Part shown: in pieces, positions 55,033 through 64,000 of the stretch
Position numbering within the stretch: position 1 is the stretch's first letter
How the letters are laid out: each line of letters begins with the position of its first letter
From: Bin34 sp963422415
GTDB taxonomy: Bacteria > Chloroflexota > Anaerolineae > Caldilineales > Caldilineaceae
DNA: 64,000 nucleotides
Assembly (NCBI GenBank): GCA_963422415.1
Contig: OY729430.1
Location: 806,001 to 870,000 of the forward strand
Direction: 5' to 3'
Notes under the pieces: generated by a model
Seen by the model: only the letters and a program-made list of their open reading frames with translations
Told to the model about the DNA's origin: nothing
Database searches by the model: none
Made by a program: the position numbers and the translations under genes

Positions 55033-56340
55033 CCCTGCCCTGAACTCCGTTCCCCCGACAAGGTGCCGACTCTCGGGGTCGGCGCCCCTCCGGGACGTCT
55101 CGCAGACTGCAGGGGGAAAGTGCACGCGGCTCAGAATCATGGAACAGGAGTCTGACCAGTCCGATTTCGCCCGAGCGGAACCGCAGAGACAGGGGCGGGG
55201 TCCTACACAGCGACGTCCTGTTCCCTGTTGCTCCCCGCCGAGCGTGACCTGCCTTGGCCGCCAAAACTTGGTTTGACTGTACATCTCAGGTTTGTGCTTG
55301 CGGATTCTCGATAACCTCTGCCGTATTCTCGATCAGGGCAACAGAGCGACGAAACGTTGCTGGACCACACACCACCGGACGAAGGCTCTTGCTGATTGAT
55401 CTCGGCTCCGGGATGCCGCCCTGCTTCAAGACTGCCTTCAGACGCAATGGACCCAATCGGCTGGATTGGACTGGCTGCATTTGCATTGCCGCTCTCAGGC
55501 TCTCGGTGCGATGATCTGCAAGATCGCTGTACGACATAATTCCTGTCGCTGCCGAAGAGAAGCCATTGAACGTGGCGGCGATGGTTGCGTCTAGTCGGAT
55601 GGTACTGCGGCTCACAACCCGGCCGTTTTCCCCCGATGCTCTGCAAGAGGAAGTCCGCTCGATCAGCGGGCAGTATATCTGTCCTGCACACCTGCAGATT
55701 TGGCGGATTGAACGCATATGCATGTTGTTGCCGACCACCGACCTCATCTGGACATACACTACGGCGAGTGCAGAAGACAGTGGCGTCTCCTAAACGGGAC
55801 AAGGGGCTAAAAGGGCTGCAGGCCAATTGGGGAAAAACAGCATCTGATGAACAATATATATTGCATGTGGATGTCCGAAATGCAGATGAGGCAAGGGTCT
55901 CTGGATGCAAGGAAGAATTCAGACGCAGGTACCTGTCGGGGCCGACCCTGCACTTGAAGACGGGTTAGAGGAAAGCCCTCTGTACAGGAACCTTCGAGCG
56001 AACCCGGTCGCCTTAGCGAAAACCGGACTGTCCCTTGGCAAGGAATCACAGGGATTCCATTTCCCCTGCTCTCACAAGAGCGATAGGGCATTGCCCTCAA
56101 TGCATTAGGCTCTCTGAAATACCCCGGAGCGGTGACCAGCCTGCGCCCGGCTGACACATCCTGAAATGCCGCGACTCGAGATAAGGAATACCGAATTCTG
56201 CCAAGCTTTGGTACGCTCTGCCTACTCACAGGCCAGAGGGCAGTTTAGAACCTGAAGTCCGATTCCTTCGCAGTCCAAGGAGCAAATCCGCTTCCAACTG
56301 CACTTGGCGGTCAATGATAAGGGGGGAGTTACTAACCTTT
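55033..56340. other. Gene-poor region
   Basis: About 1.3 kb after the M23 gene with no recognisable gene. Frames such as 55203-55910 (minus) are open but carry no known motif and have composition unlike the neighbouring proteins. Confidence 0.4.
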
Positions 56341-56385
56341 GCCTCACTTTAGGCAACGTGGATAACCGCAAGTCCCTGCCTCCCC

Positions 56386-56690
56386 TGACCTGGAGCTGCT
56401 GGTCAAACTTTTGGATGACAAAAGCTCTATCGCCCAAGAGCTGTGCGTCGAATGGGGTCTCCGGCTGATCGCTTGCTCCGGTCCTACAAGAAAAACAAGC
56501 TCATGCCGCTCGTGGACAAACTGTGACTTCCACAATACACTCTCACCGAGTCGATCCAAGCTCAGCTCAAGATCGCGGTGGCAGGTGTGTTGCACCTGCC
56601 ACCGGAGCCCGGTGAACTTCTTGGTGGACCTGGTGTCGGGGTTGATTGTCTACTGCCATCAGCCTAGGAAGCCGACGCTCCGAGTGGGAC
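56386..56690 (+). pseudogene. IS982-type transposase remnant
   Basis: Pieces of an IS982-family DDE transposase can be read by changing frame. First frame: LDDKSSIAQELCVEWGLRLI; then KKNKLMPLVDKL, a stop, and YTLTESIQAQLKI; then HRSPVNFLVDLVSGLIVYCH with QPRKPTL. These correspond in order to the C-terminal third of IS982 transposases (KNKLM..DKLLL, E-S-I..QLKN, HRS..NFLV...GLIAY..QPKKPS). At least two frameshifts and a stop show it is dead. Inverted terminal repeats were not found. Confidence 0.75.
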
Positions 56691-56939
56691 GCTGTCTCCC
56701 TGAGACCTCGTCTTATCCACAAAATTTACGTCACATAAACAGAAAACTGTGAATTTGACATCCCTGGCAGGCACTCACGGTGTAGACGAGAGGCCTGACA
56801 TGTCTTGTCTGCGTGCAGAACGGGGCGACGGTGAAGGACGAATATTCGCTTAGCGTGCCACTTCAATGAACCACGCGCTCAACAGTCCTCCTGCTATTGG
56901 GTCGGGCGCCGTGCTTTCCGCTGCAATGCCATTTTATAG

Positions 56940-57570
56940 AGGCATAAAACCGGCCTCAACGACACCTTCATCATCGATCACCAAAATGGATCGTTGCGAA
57001 GTTCATAGTGTTTGATGACGGCCAGTGCGGCATTAGGTCTTGCCCAGTTCAACGCTGTCGGCAAGGGGATGCCGCCGTTGTACCGCTGATATTCCTGACG
57101 CCATCCATCCGGAAGATCCCCTACGAGCGCCATCTGGTGCTCTCGGTGAGGTGGTGGTCCCCTGGCTGCCGGTTACTGTCGAGCTGTGCGTTGATCCTGT
57201 CTTTGAACAGTTCGTGGAGCGTCCTGAAGTAAATGAACTCAGGGGTATAGTCCTTCCCGAGACGATTGAGGGCTTTCAGCACTTGCTGCTTGACATCGTA
57301 GGTCGGTTGCTCGTCTGTCCACGGGTCATTGAACCAGTCGTGTAGATCCGCAAGCAACGCAGCCTCAGAGACGGTGAGGTTGATGTCCAAGTTGGGTCTG
57401 TCGCTGCCTCCGAGGCTGTTCTTGGTGAGGTTGGATCTGCCAACGACACCCCCGTTCTCGGTAAGATCCAACTTGCGTTGGAGGAAGTTTGGACTGCCTG
57501 ACGGAGCGGAGAGCACGGTGTTGCTCTTCTTTGTCGCCCGGATCAAGGTCGTCCATCGATCTGGTAGATT
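56940..57570 (-). pseudogene. Remnant of a PLD-domain SNF2-type helicase
   Basis: On the minus strand, the frame at 57121-57840 contains the end of a phospholipase D-like domain (GGVVGRSNLTKNSLGGSDRP, NLDINLTVSEAALLADLHDW) followed by DYTPEFIYFRTLHELFKDRI, the linker seen before the helicase core in PLD-N-terminal SNF2 helicases. Below 57121 a shifted frame carries a decayed version of the Walker A region and the following helix (LNWARPNAALAVIKHYELRN, matching a VGLGKT..ALAVIK.YELRN pattern). Everything before and after is missing. Such helicases are frequent in defence islands and restriction-like loci. Confidence 0.7.
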
Positions 57571-57840
57571 TTGAGAATGGAAGATGACGTGCTGGAACCC
57601 AAGTCTGTGCAGGTTGACGCGAGCAAAGCGGGATGGTAGGTCGATCGGTCTTGAATCGTCATCCCGCTTTGCGTGCTCACCGGGAGCCTTTTCCGTACTG
57701 ACAGGAGGTAATCTACGCGGCGGAATGTCTGTGGCCTTGGTCTTGGTGCTTCCACCGAGTATCGAAGGTATATGCTTCTTTCTGGGATCTATGTCATTAT
57801 CATCTTCTCGATCGTCGTGCAGGGATTGATTGTCGAGCAA

Positions 57841-58269
57841 GCAGTGCGCTCTGCTGTCACGCGCTGGCTTATCTGCATCCGCTGTTTGTACCCTAGCGGA
57901 TTTGGACTTCCAAGCTGTCCATCAGGGAGAAGCAGGCAATGTGGTAGATCGTCAGATGGCCTGAGGCAGAAACACCAGCCTCCAAGCCAATCCCTCTGCC
58001 AATTCAAGCCAACAGATGACTGAGACTCGCTGGAGAAGTAGGGGGCAGCCATCTGTGGTGGCGGGACAAGTCCATACCATGGAGTTGACGACTGCTTCTC
58101 TCTGGGTTGTTCCAGCCGAAGCTGATTTGCCTATAGGGCAAGCTGCCTTTGGTCAGGTATATTGATTGAGGCGAGTCTCCTTGGCTTCTGTTCTCCCCAA
58201 GATACTTTGCCTTGCAAATCGGAGGAAGCGACGTATTTTGTTCAGATATCGGAAAACGGAGACAGTCAC
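57841..58269. other. Intergenic region
   Basis: About 430 bases between the helicase remnant and the small conserved protein. The N-terminal part of the helicase gene would be expected here on the minus strand but I cannot trace it. Confidence 0.4.
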
Positions 58270-58569
58270 ATGGACCTGGAGTCTTTCAAAGCTACATTGG
58301 AACGGGATGAGCCTCCTACAGACTTGGGAGTTCCCCTTGAAGCTCTCTGGTGGATTGGCAAAGGACAGTGGAAAACTGCCCACGAACTTCTGCAAGACCA
58401 ACCAGATAGCAACGGATCTGCCTGGGTCCATGCTTGGCTGCACCGCGAAGAGGGGGATATTCCCAATGCCAAGTACTGGTACAACCGCGCCGGCCAGACA
58501 CTTGTTTCCATTCCCTTGCAGGAAGAATGGGATGACATCGCGCAGAACCTGTTGGGAAAGTTCCTCTGA
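58270..58569 (+). CDS. Small conserved hypothetical protein
   Basis: A 99-residue acidic, soluble protein. It starts MDLESFKATLERDEPP and contains VPLEALWWIGKGQWKTAHEL, then WVHAWLHREEGDIPNAKYWY with NRAG. Aromatic-rich paired helices with this HAWLHR..GD..NA.YWY.RAG pattern occur in a family of small bacterial proteins of unknown function and suggest one or two TPR-like helix pairs. The ATG at 58270 has GGAG about ten bases upstream; the frame is open 36 codons earlier without similarity. It appears intact in an otherwise decayed stretch. Confidence 0.75.
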   Translation: MDLESFKATLERDEPPTDLGVPLEALWWIGKGQWKTAHELLQDQPDSNGSAWVHAWLHREEGDIPNAKYWYNRAGQTLVSIPLQEEWDDIAQNLLGKFL

Positions 58570-58774
58570 AATTGCTTTCGGATCCTTGCCCAACAGGAAC
58601 TGAGCGGTCGGGTCAAACGGCGCTTTACCGAAACCAATCGGTGCCGCACCCTGTGCTCGACGTTTCCCTTGATTTTCTTCAGATCGGAAATCGTGCTCCC
58701 TGCTTCAAGTCCATTTCCTTATAGAATTGGACGCAAGATGCACTTTCAGTACGACATCGTCTCCGAGCCTAGAC

Positions 58775-59607
58775 ATGCTGGACACTGTTTGCACACCCTA
58801 CGATGACCGGGCCCGGCAGGTGGCGCTGGCAGTGCAGCAGGCTACCGGTATCAACCGCATTCTGCTATTCGGATCTCGGGCACGGGGTGACTACAGCCCG
58901 GCTTCAGACATAGATTTGCTGGTGGTGCATCTAGAGAACCGTGCCGTGGCAGAAGCCTGTCAGCAGACGGCCCAACAGGACCGTCCAGAATCTCTACAAC
59001 AACACCATCAGCCCGGATGTGGTCATGATTTCACCAGCGCTCTTTGCCAGCGTGCAATTTGGCCTCAACCACATTGCTGCCAAGGCTGTCAAGGATGGAG
59101 TTACACCCATGGGATGCGCTTACCATCCCTCGCCTGGAGAACGTCCCCCGTCAGATCCCTTCAAGTTGGAATCCATGGAACGCGCCCTGCACGCGCGGGG
59201 AGAGTTCAGGACTCTGCAGAGGCTCGTGCGGAAGGGCGAAGTGGAGTGTTACGATTCTCGGGTTGAATTCAATCTGGCTTTCGGCAGAGCCGCGCAAGGC
59301 GCGCTGGAGCATGCACTGAAGGCCTTGATAGCCTGTACGCGTGCAGAATACGCCCGGATTTCATGATCTTGTTGCGCTGCAAACTCTTGCCATGGAGAGC
59401 ATGCCGGAGTTTCAAGATCTGAAATCTCCCCTGAAAGTTCTTTCTCCCTTCGCCAGCGGCGCCATCTATGGCACATCCGGGTTGGAACAGGACTTCGAGG
59501 ATCTGTTTGCCCTGGTGCAAGTGGATGTGAAACAGGTCTTTGACCTGATCCGGATACAGGGAAGCTTTGACCCATGGCAGGTACATCTGTCCGACTTCAA
59601 GTATTGA
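58775..59607 (+). pseudogene. MNT-HEPN protein, two frameshifts
   Basis: Three consecutive frames read as one protein. Frame 1 (from ATG 58775): MNT nucleotidyltransferase with FGSRARGDYSPASDIDLLVV, the GS...DxD metal motif. After a shift near 58975, frame 2: TVQNLYNNTISPDVVMISPA, FASVQFGLNHIAAKAVKDG, then a helical HEPN part RVEFNLAFGRAAQGALEHAL. After a second shift near 59350, frame 3: HDLVALQTLAMESMPEFQDL to YKDLF-like FEDLFALVQVD and a stop at 59607. An intact version would be about 275 residues. MNT and HEPN usually form the two genes of type VII toxin-antitoxin pairs; here they were one chain and are now broken, unless the shifts are sequencing errors. Confidence 0.8.
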
Positions 59608-59832
59608 CCAGTCCTCGCCTCAACGCAGTTTCATGTGCACCCAATTCCATGCGGGAAGCCGGCTTTGGCAACTTGCCGGAGAAAACAGGGACAGTCTGCC
59701 ACCGGCAGGCAAACGTGAATCGGATTGAATTGAAAATGTGCATTGTGCCGTATAGCCGTGGACAATGCCGGGAATGTCAGTCTTGACGAGCCAACTGCAA
59801 GGCTTCTTTCATAAACGCCTCAAAGGAAACTC

Positions 59833-60174
59833 ATGAATGATCAGCTGCGAGGCATTCTGCCTCCCATGGTGACTCCCTTCGACCACAACGAGGAGGTGGA
59901 TACTCGCGCACTGGCAGCGGATGTGGACTTTCTGCTGGACGCGGGCGTCCAGGGAGTTACCGTCGGGGGCAGCACTGGCGCAGGACATACCCTCAGTACC
60001 GACGAGGTGCGTTTGGTCGCAGGTACGGCCATAGAGGCAGCCGCAGGCCGCGGTTCTGTAATTGCAGGGGTTGTCACCGACAGTACCCGTCAGGCGGCGG
60101 CCAGAGCAGAACCGCTTGTCCCATGGCAGGATACTCCTTGGCAAGGGAGCAGGCGAAATACAAGGATACTCTGA
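59833..60174 (+). pseudogene. Truncated DapA-family (DHDPS/NAL) aldolase, N-terminal third
   Basis: The first 93 residues match the start of dihydrodipicolinate synthase/N-acetylneuraminate lyase-family proteins: LRGILPPMVTPFDHNEEVDT, LLDAGVQGVTVGGSTGAGHT (the GGSTGE loop with Ala for Glu) and GSVIAGVVTDSTRQAAARA. A full protein has about 300 residues, including the Schiff-base lysine at about 165, which is absent. After about position 60110 the frame is unrelated and soon stops. The break coincides with the eroded end of a methyltransferase gene on the opposite strand. Confidence 0.85.
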
Positions 60175-60175
60175 T

Positions 60176-60946
60176 TCATGCAGGGAGGAGGCCAGTTTTG
60201 GGCAGGCAGCAGGATGCGGGACAAGCGGACGAGTGTCGGGAAGCCTTTGTCTGGGCTACCAACGCAGCCGCTTTTTCTGTACAATTTGCTAGGAGGGAGG
60301 CGTCGTCGCCCGATCTGACACATAGTCGAAGAAGACCCAAAAACCGAGTGCCATACGGGCCGCGCTGGTCTGCAACGTCCCGCGTAGGCAGATAGTGCGT
60401 CACGCCGAACCAGGAGAACATGGCAGGTCTTGCGGGGTCCTCCAGACCGGCGTGCCCTAAGGACGTCATACAGATCCTCTTAATTCAAATCGGCCGCGAC
60501 ATAGCGGGTGTTGCGGGGCCGTGGAATGTGGGCCGTGGCCATCCTGCGGAGCTTTTCCGTTTGGGTTGACGGCCAGTCCAATTCATAAATGGCAGGGCAG
60601 CCCAGCAGATCGTGCCGACGCATGGCGAATGTGTTGTAGTCTGCTCCCAATATCACGTACTGGTCTATATCGGCCGCCATGCCGCAAGCAATCTGTTCCT
60701 TTCCAAACACGGCCCGCAACACGACGCAGGGGCTGGCGGGACCACTTTGGCCAAGCTCCGTTCACGGCAAGGTTGCGCACGAGGCGGGTGGCCATTAGGG
60801 CTCCCCAGGTGGGGCCCATAAAGTGAATGGCCAGATCGTCCCTGTACGGACTGCTTCTGGTATTTGTAGACATCCGCGCGCATCGCCGCCACGAGTTCAG
60901 CGGTCCGGCTCGGTTTCTCATGCAATATGGGCAGAGGAGAGGTCAT
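60176..60946 (-). pseudogene. LCMT-type SAM-dependent methyltransferase, multiply frameshifted
   Basis: Minus-strand pieces in successive frames rebuild the N-terminal two thirds of a leucine-carboxymethyltransferase-like enzyme: MTSPLPILHEKPSRTAELVA AMRADVYKY; then RDDLAIHFMGPTWGALM; then the SAM-binding part QYVILGADYNTFAMRRHDLL with YELDWPSTQTEKLRR and YVAADLN; a stop; then TSLGHAGLEDPARPAMFSWF with GVTHYLPTRDVA. At least three frameshifts and one stop lie between these pieces, and the C-terminus is lost towards the truncated DapA-family gene. Family members methylate small molecules or polyketide-type products. Confidence 0.8.
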
Positions 60947-61151
60947 CTTGGATTTCCTTGCGGCATGGAAAAGAGGCGACAGCGACGATTCCGTACAGGA
61001 GACCTGTACGGATCTCTGTCATGGACCAGACCTCGGGCTTGGGGCTCCGACACTTGGGGTCGTGACCGATTGTGACTTCAACGCCAAGCCGACATGCCCT
61101 TAGGACCTGGGGCCCATCCATGCGACAGCAGCGGTGGGCTGCGGCGCTGGA

Positions 61152-63848
61152 CTAGACTGTCCCCGCCAGAGCCGCGAGCACCCGTTCGGGGCGAAAGGGA
61201 ATTTGGCGGAGGCGCACCCCCGCGGCTCGGAAGATGGCGTTGGCGATGGCCGCAGGCACGGGACACATGGCAGCTTCGCCCGCCCCCATGACCGGATAGC
61301 CTGTGCGGCGGATCAAGTAGGTGTGAATCCGCGGAGCGGCCGCGATGCGCATGATGGGATAGGAGTCCCAATCACAGGAGGTCACGCCCTGCCGGTTAAA
61401 GGCCACCTCTTCATACAAGGTCCAGCTGGCCGCCTGCACCAGGCCCCCTTCCAATTGAGCGCTGAGGCCGTCCGGATTCACGATCTGACCCGCATCGGCT
61501 GCGATGAATGCTTCCTGCAGTTGCACATGGCCGGTCCTGGCGTCCACAGCCAGGACCACACCTACGGCAGCATAGGTCTGCTGGTCCTTGTACCGGGCAT
61601 AGGAGATGCCCCAGCCTTGGCCGGGCGTGGCGTCAGCCTGCGCGCGGGCCTCCGCCATTGGGCCTTCCAGCAACTGGATTACGGCCCGGCCGCGGGCATC
61701 GTCCAGATGGTGCAATCGGAAGGAAAAGGAATCCTCCCCGGCCAAGGCGGCCAGTTCGTCCATGGTGGATTCAATGGCGAAGACATTGGCGAAGGCTCCC
61801 AGAGACCGCATGGAGGAAACCCGCAGCAGTTGCTCCGGCAGGTATTGCTTGACCGTGATGTTCTCGGGAATGCGATATTGCGGGGCGCCGTTGCGATGCA
61901 GGCCCACGTGACGTCCGACGCTGGCCGGAGGACGATGCCGCGGCCAAGGGTCCGCCAGCTGCCAAGCCGCCATGAGGGTGGCGGTGCCATCCGTCGTGGT
62001 CTGCGGTCGGCCCGAGTGAGTGTACCCGCGAATCTCCTGCCGCCAGGCCGCCAAATCGCCTTGCGCGTCCAGGGCCGCCGAAACATCCATGAGCATGGCC
62101 GTGCCATACGGCTCGTAGATGTGCTCGTCTTCCCGGGTCCATAGGACCCGCACCGGCCGTGTCGGATAGCGCCGGGCCAGCAGGCAGGCGTCTAGGGCCA
62201 CATCGTCTGCTCCGTTGTGTCCGTAGCATCCGGGGCCTTCCACGTGGATGACCCGCAGCTTGGCGCGCGGCCAGTGCAGGATCTGGGCCAAGGCATCTCG
62301 CAAGGCGAATATCCCCTGACTGTGGGACCAGACCGTCAGCTGATCTCCCTCCCGCAGGGCAATGGCGCAGGAAGGTCCCAGCGCGGCATGCATCTGGTAT
62401 GGACGCGCAAAGCGCGCCCGCACTTGATGGGGGTGGGACCATGGCTCCCGGGACGGAACGGGATGCGCCAAGGGCACGCCGTCCACTACCTGAAAGTCTT
62501 GGGAATCCGCCTGATCCATGGCGGCATGGAGATGCCGGGTCCCCGGCAAGGTCTCGGGGGTCTCCCAGGTACAGGACGCGCCCAGCAGGGCCCCCGCGGC
62601 GTGGACGTTGTCTTCGCGCGCGCTCACCACCGCCAGAAACTGTCCGTCTTCCACAATGTCGACCGGCTCCGGCAGCGGGTCCAGCGCGGAGGATTGATAC
62701 CCCGTGCGTCGGGCGTGGGCGTAGGGGCCCCGGATCACCCGGGCGTGCAGCATTCCCGGCAGGTCCATGTCCTGCAGAAAACTGGCCTGCCCCTGCACCT
62801 TGGCATGCAGGTCCAGCCGGGTCACGGGTTGTCCCACCAGCCGATATTGGCTGGGAGGCTTGGGCGCGATCACGCCCGAAGCCTGAACGCCCAAGGGCTG
62901 GCCTTGCAGCAACTCCCAGTAGCTGGTCTGCTGGTGGCTGGCCTCGTGCGTGATCCGGCCTTCCTGCACCGTCAGGTTCTCCCACGACACATTCCACTCC
63001 TCGGCGGCCAACAGCAGCAGATGGTGGCGCGCCTCTGCGGCGGCCTGACGCAGAGCGCCCCCAGAGACCTCCAGTGACATGCTGCCGGCCGTGGCGCCTT
63101 CGTCTGGCGGGCGGGCCGTGTCGGCCGTGTGAATGCGCACTTGATCCAGCCGCACATCCAGCTCTTCGGCCACCACCTGCGACAGCGCGGTGACGATGCC
63201 TTGGCCCAGTTCCACCTTGCCGGTGAAAAAATTCACGATGCCCTCGTCGTGGAAGTGCATCCAGTCGTCTAGGTCGGGGTGTCTCTGCAAGGACTGGGGA
63301 AGCGGCCGCGGTGGGGACTCCGGTATGGGCGGGGACGGCTCCTTAGGTTCGATCAACTCGTACACGGCCCCGTCCGGAATCTGGCCTGCGGCCCTTTGGA
63401 TGGCTCGCACGACGCGCGGATACACCCCGCAGCGACAGAGATTGCGCTGCAGGGCTGCGTGGATGTCCGCCAGGGAGGGGTGGGGGTTTTGATGCAGCAG
63501 TGCGGTACCGGCCGTGAGCATTCCGGCCACACAGTATCCGCATTGAATCGCCTGCTCCTGGACAAAGGCTTCCTGCAGGGGGCTGAGTCGGCCTGCGGTA
63601 GCCAGCCCTTCGACCGTGACCAGATCCTTGCCGACAGCCTCCTGCACCTGCATGCGGCAGGAGGGCAGGGCTTCACCATCCAGGATGACACGACAGGCTC
63701 CACATTGCTCGAGGCCGCAGGCGTCCTTGGCTCCCTTGAGATGCAGATCCTCCCGCAGCGCCTGCAGCAGGGAAGTGCGCGGCATGGCCTCGATCGTGCA
63801 GGTCTGGCCGTTGACGGTCAGATCCAAGGGTTGGCGGTCCATGTCCAC
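61152..63848 (-). CDS. Molybdenum hydroxylase: fused [2Fe-2S] and molybdopterin-binding subunits (IorAB-like)
   Basis: An 898-residue single chain. Residues 1-150 are the two-cluster iron-sulfur subunit: plant-type cluster cysteines 44, 49, 52, 64 (CGLEQCGACRV...LPSC) and second cluster 103, 106, 138, 140 (CGYC...NLCRC). Residues from about 195 form the xanthine dehydrogenase-type molybdopterin subunit: KVELGQGIVTALSQVVAEEL, DTARPPDEGATAGSMSLEV, and near the C-terminus GAGEAAMCPVPAAIANAIF with the catalytic Glu. It resembles isoquinoline 1-oxidoreductase-type enzymes, which lack an FAD subunit and pass electrons to a cytochrome or quinone partner; no such partner is seen. It follows a beta-propeller gene. 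Substrate unknown; a degenerate copy lies at 45-48 kb. Confidence 0.92.
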   Translation of the reverse strand: MDMDRQPLDLTVNGQTCTIEAMPRTSLLQALREDLHLKGAKDACGLEQCGACRVILDGEALPSCRMQVQEAVGKDLVTVEGLATAGRLSPLQEAFVQEQAIQCGYCVAGMLTAGTALLHQNPHPSLADIHAALQRNLCRCGVYPRVVRAIQRAAGQIPDGAVYELIEPKEPSPPIPESPPRPLPQSLQRHPDLDDWMHFHDEGIVNFFTGKVELGQGIVTALSQVVAEELDVRLDQVRIHTADTARPPDEGATAGSMSLEVSGGALRQAAAEARHHLLLLAAEEWNVSWENLTVQEGRITHEASHQQTSYWELLQGQPLGVQASGVIAPKPPSQYRLVGQPVTRLDLHAKVQGQASFLQDMDLPGMLHARVIRGPYAHARRTGYQSSALDPLPEPVDIVEDGQFLAVVSAREDNVHAAGALLGASCTWETPETLPGTRHLHAAMDQADSQDFQVVDGVPLAHPVPSREPWSHPHQVRARFARPYQMHAALGPSCAIALREGDQLTVWSHSQGIFALRDALAQILHWPRAKLRVIHVEGPGCYGHNGADDVALDACLLARRYPTRPVRVLWTREDEHIYEPYGTAMLMDVSAALDAQGDLAAWRQEIRGYTHSGRPQTTTDGTATLMAAWQLADPWPRHRPPASVGRHVGLHRNGAPQYRIPENITVKQYLPEQLLRVSSMRSLGAFANVFAIESTMDELAALAGEDSFSFRLHHLDDARGRAVIQLLEGPMAEARAQADATPGQGWGISYARYKDQQTYAAVGVVLAVDARTGHVQLQEAFIAADAGQIVNPDGLSAQLEGGLVQAASWTLYEEVAFNRQGVTSCDWDSYPIMRIAAAPRIHTYLIRRTGYPVMGAGEAAMCPVPAAIANAIFRAAGVRLRQIPFRPERVLAALAGTV

Positions 63849-63869
63849 GGAGATTCTTGGCGTCGGGAT

Positions 63870-64000
63870 CTACTGACGAATGAATTTCTGCAAGCGTCCG
63901 TCGGCTTGCACTTCGCCCACATACAGGTCACCCTGCGAGTCGGCCCAGATACCGTGAGGGAAGGCCAGGAATTCCCCCGGTCTCCGACTTGCCTGGCGGC
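63870..64000 (-). CDS. NHL-type six-bladed beta-propeller protein, C-terminal fragment
   Basis: Partial gene entering from the right edge; the stop is at 63870-63872, 22 bases before the hydroxylase start. The 43 visible residues read RRPGEFLAFPHGIWADSQGD, then LYVGEVQADGRLQKFIRQ, the typical last blade of NHL/peptidylglycine-lyase-like propellers. The decayed locus at 47.6-48.0 kb has the matching earlier blades in the same order, supporting a conserved propeller-hydroxylase pair. The propeller may be a scaffold or binding partner, but no function can be shown. Confidence 0.8.
   Translation of the reverse strand, partial: RQASRRPGEFLAFPHGIWADSQGDLYVGEVQADGRLQKFIRQ

Noticed and set aside
55203..55910. 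235-codon minus-strand frame after the M23 gene
   Set aside because: No ribosome-binding site, random-looking composition and no domain; competing frames on the other strand are equally open.

Overview
The window looks like one contig of a GC-rich, free-living or host-associated bacterium. Solute-binding proteins with lipoboxes, a cobalamin riboswitch directly ahead of a cobalamin-type ABC importer rather than an outer-membrane receptor, and many enolase-superfamily, PhyH, Gfo/Idh/MocA and sulfatase genes suggest Chloroflexota (Caldilineae-like, often found with marine sponges). This is inference; there is no rRNA or marker gene to settle it. No tRNA, rRNA or CRISPR array was recognised.

Left part (1-28.2 kb), mostly ordinary dense coding: a DUF58 fragment with MoxR ATPase; a YccF membrane protein; a sugar isomerase (FucI-like), polysaccharide deacetylase, sulfatase and PhyH dioxygenase, which may handle modified sugars or glycans; amt with a PII protein; a cobalamin riboswitch followed by btuF-btuC-btuD-like genes; a complete five-gene oligopeptide-type ABC importer with a sigma70-like promoter and a perfect 40-bp palindrome at the start of the second permease; a single-chain AbiEi/AbiEii-like toxin-antitoxin protein; an enolase-superfamily dehydratase; a phosphorothioate-DNA-type HNH endonuclease; an MFS transporter and an SDR dehydrogenase.

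Middle (28.2-44.8 kb), an accessory stretch with long gene-poor gaps: a small coiled-coil membrane protein with a broken echo of itself 0.8 kb away; a LysM-SH3 secreted protein with three 366-bp tandem repeats; a sugar-acid cassette (Gfo/Idh/MocA divergent from an enolase-superfamily gene and a sugar epimerase) facing malate synthase G; a nucleoside deoxyribosyltransferase-like protein; a wHTH-DUF488 protein with a frameshifted partner; RdgB; an aldo/keto reductase.

Right part (45-64 kb) mixes unusual surface proteins with gene decay. A dead beta-propeller/molybdenum hydroxylase locus (45.3-48.0 kb) is a degenerate paralogue of the intact one at 61.2-64.0 kb. Between them lie two tandem leucine-rich-repeat secreted proteins, a divergently transcribed M23 peptidase, and a graveyard: an IS982-type transposase remnant, a PLD-domain helicase remnant, an MNT-HEPN toxin-antitoxin-like gene with two frameshifts, a truncated DapA-family gene and a shattered LCMT-type methyltransferase. 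Defence-like genes or remnants (AbiE fusion, PT-DNA endonuclease, DUF488 pair, PLD helicase, MNT-HEPN) recur across the window, several of them broken.
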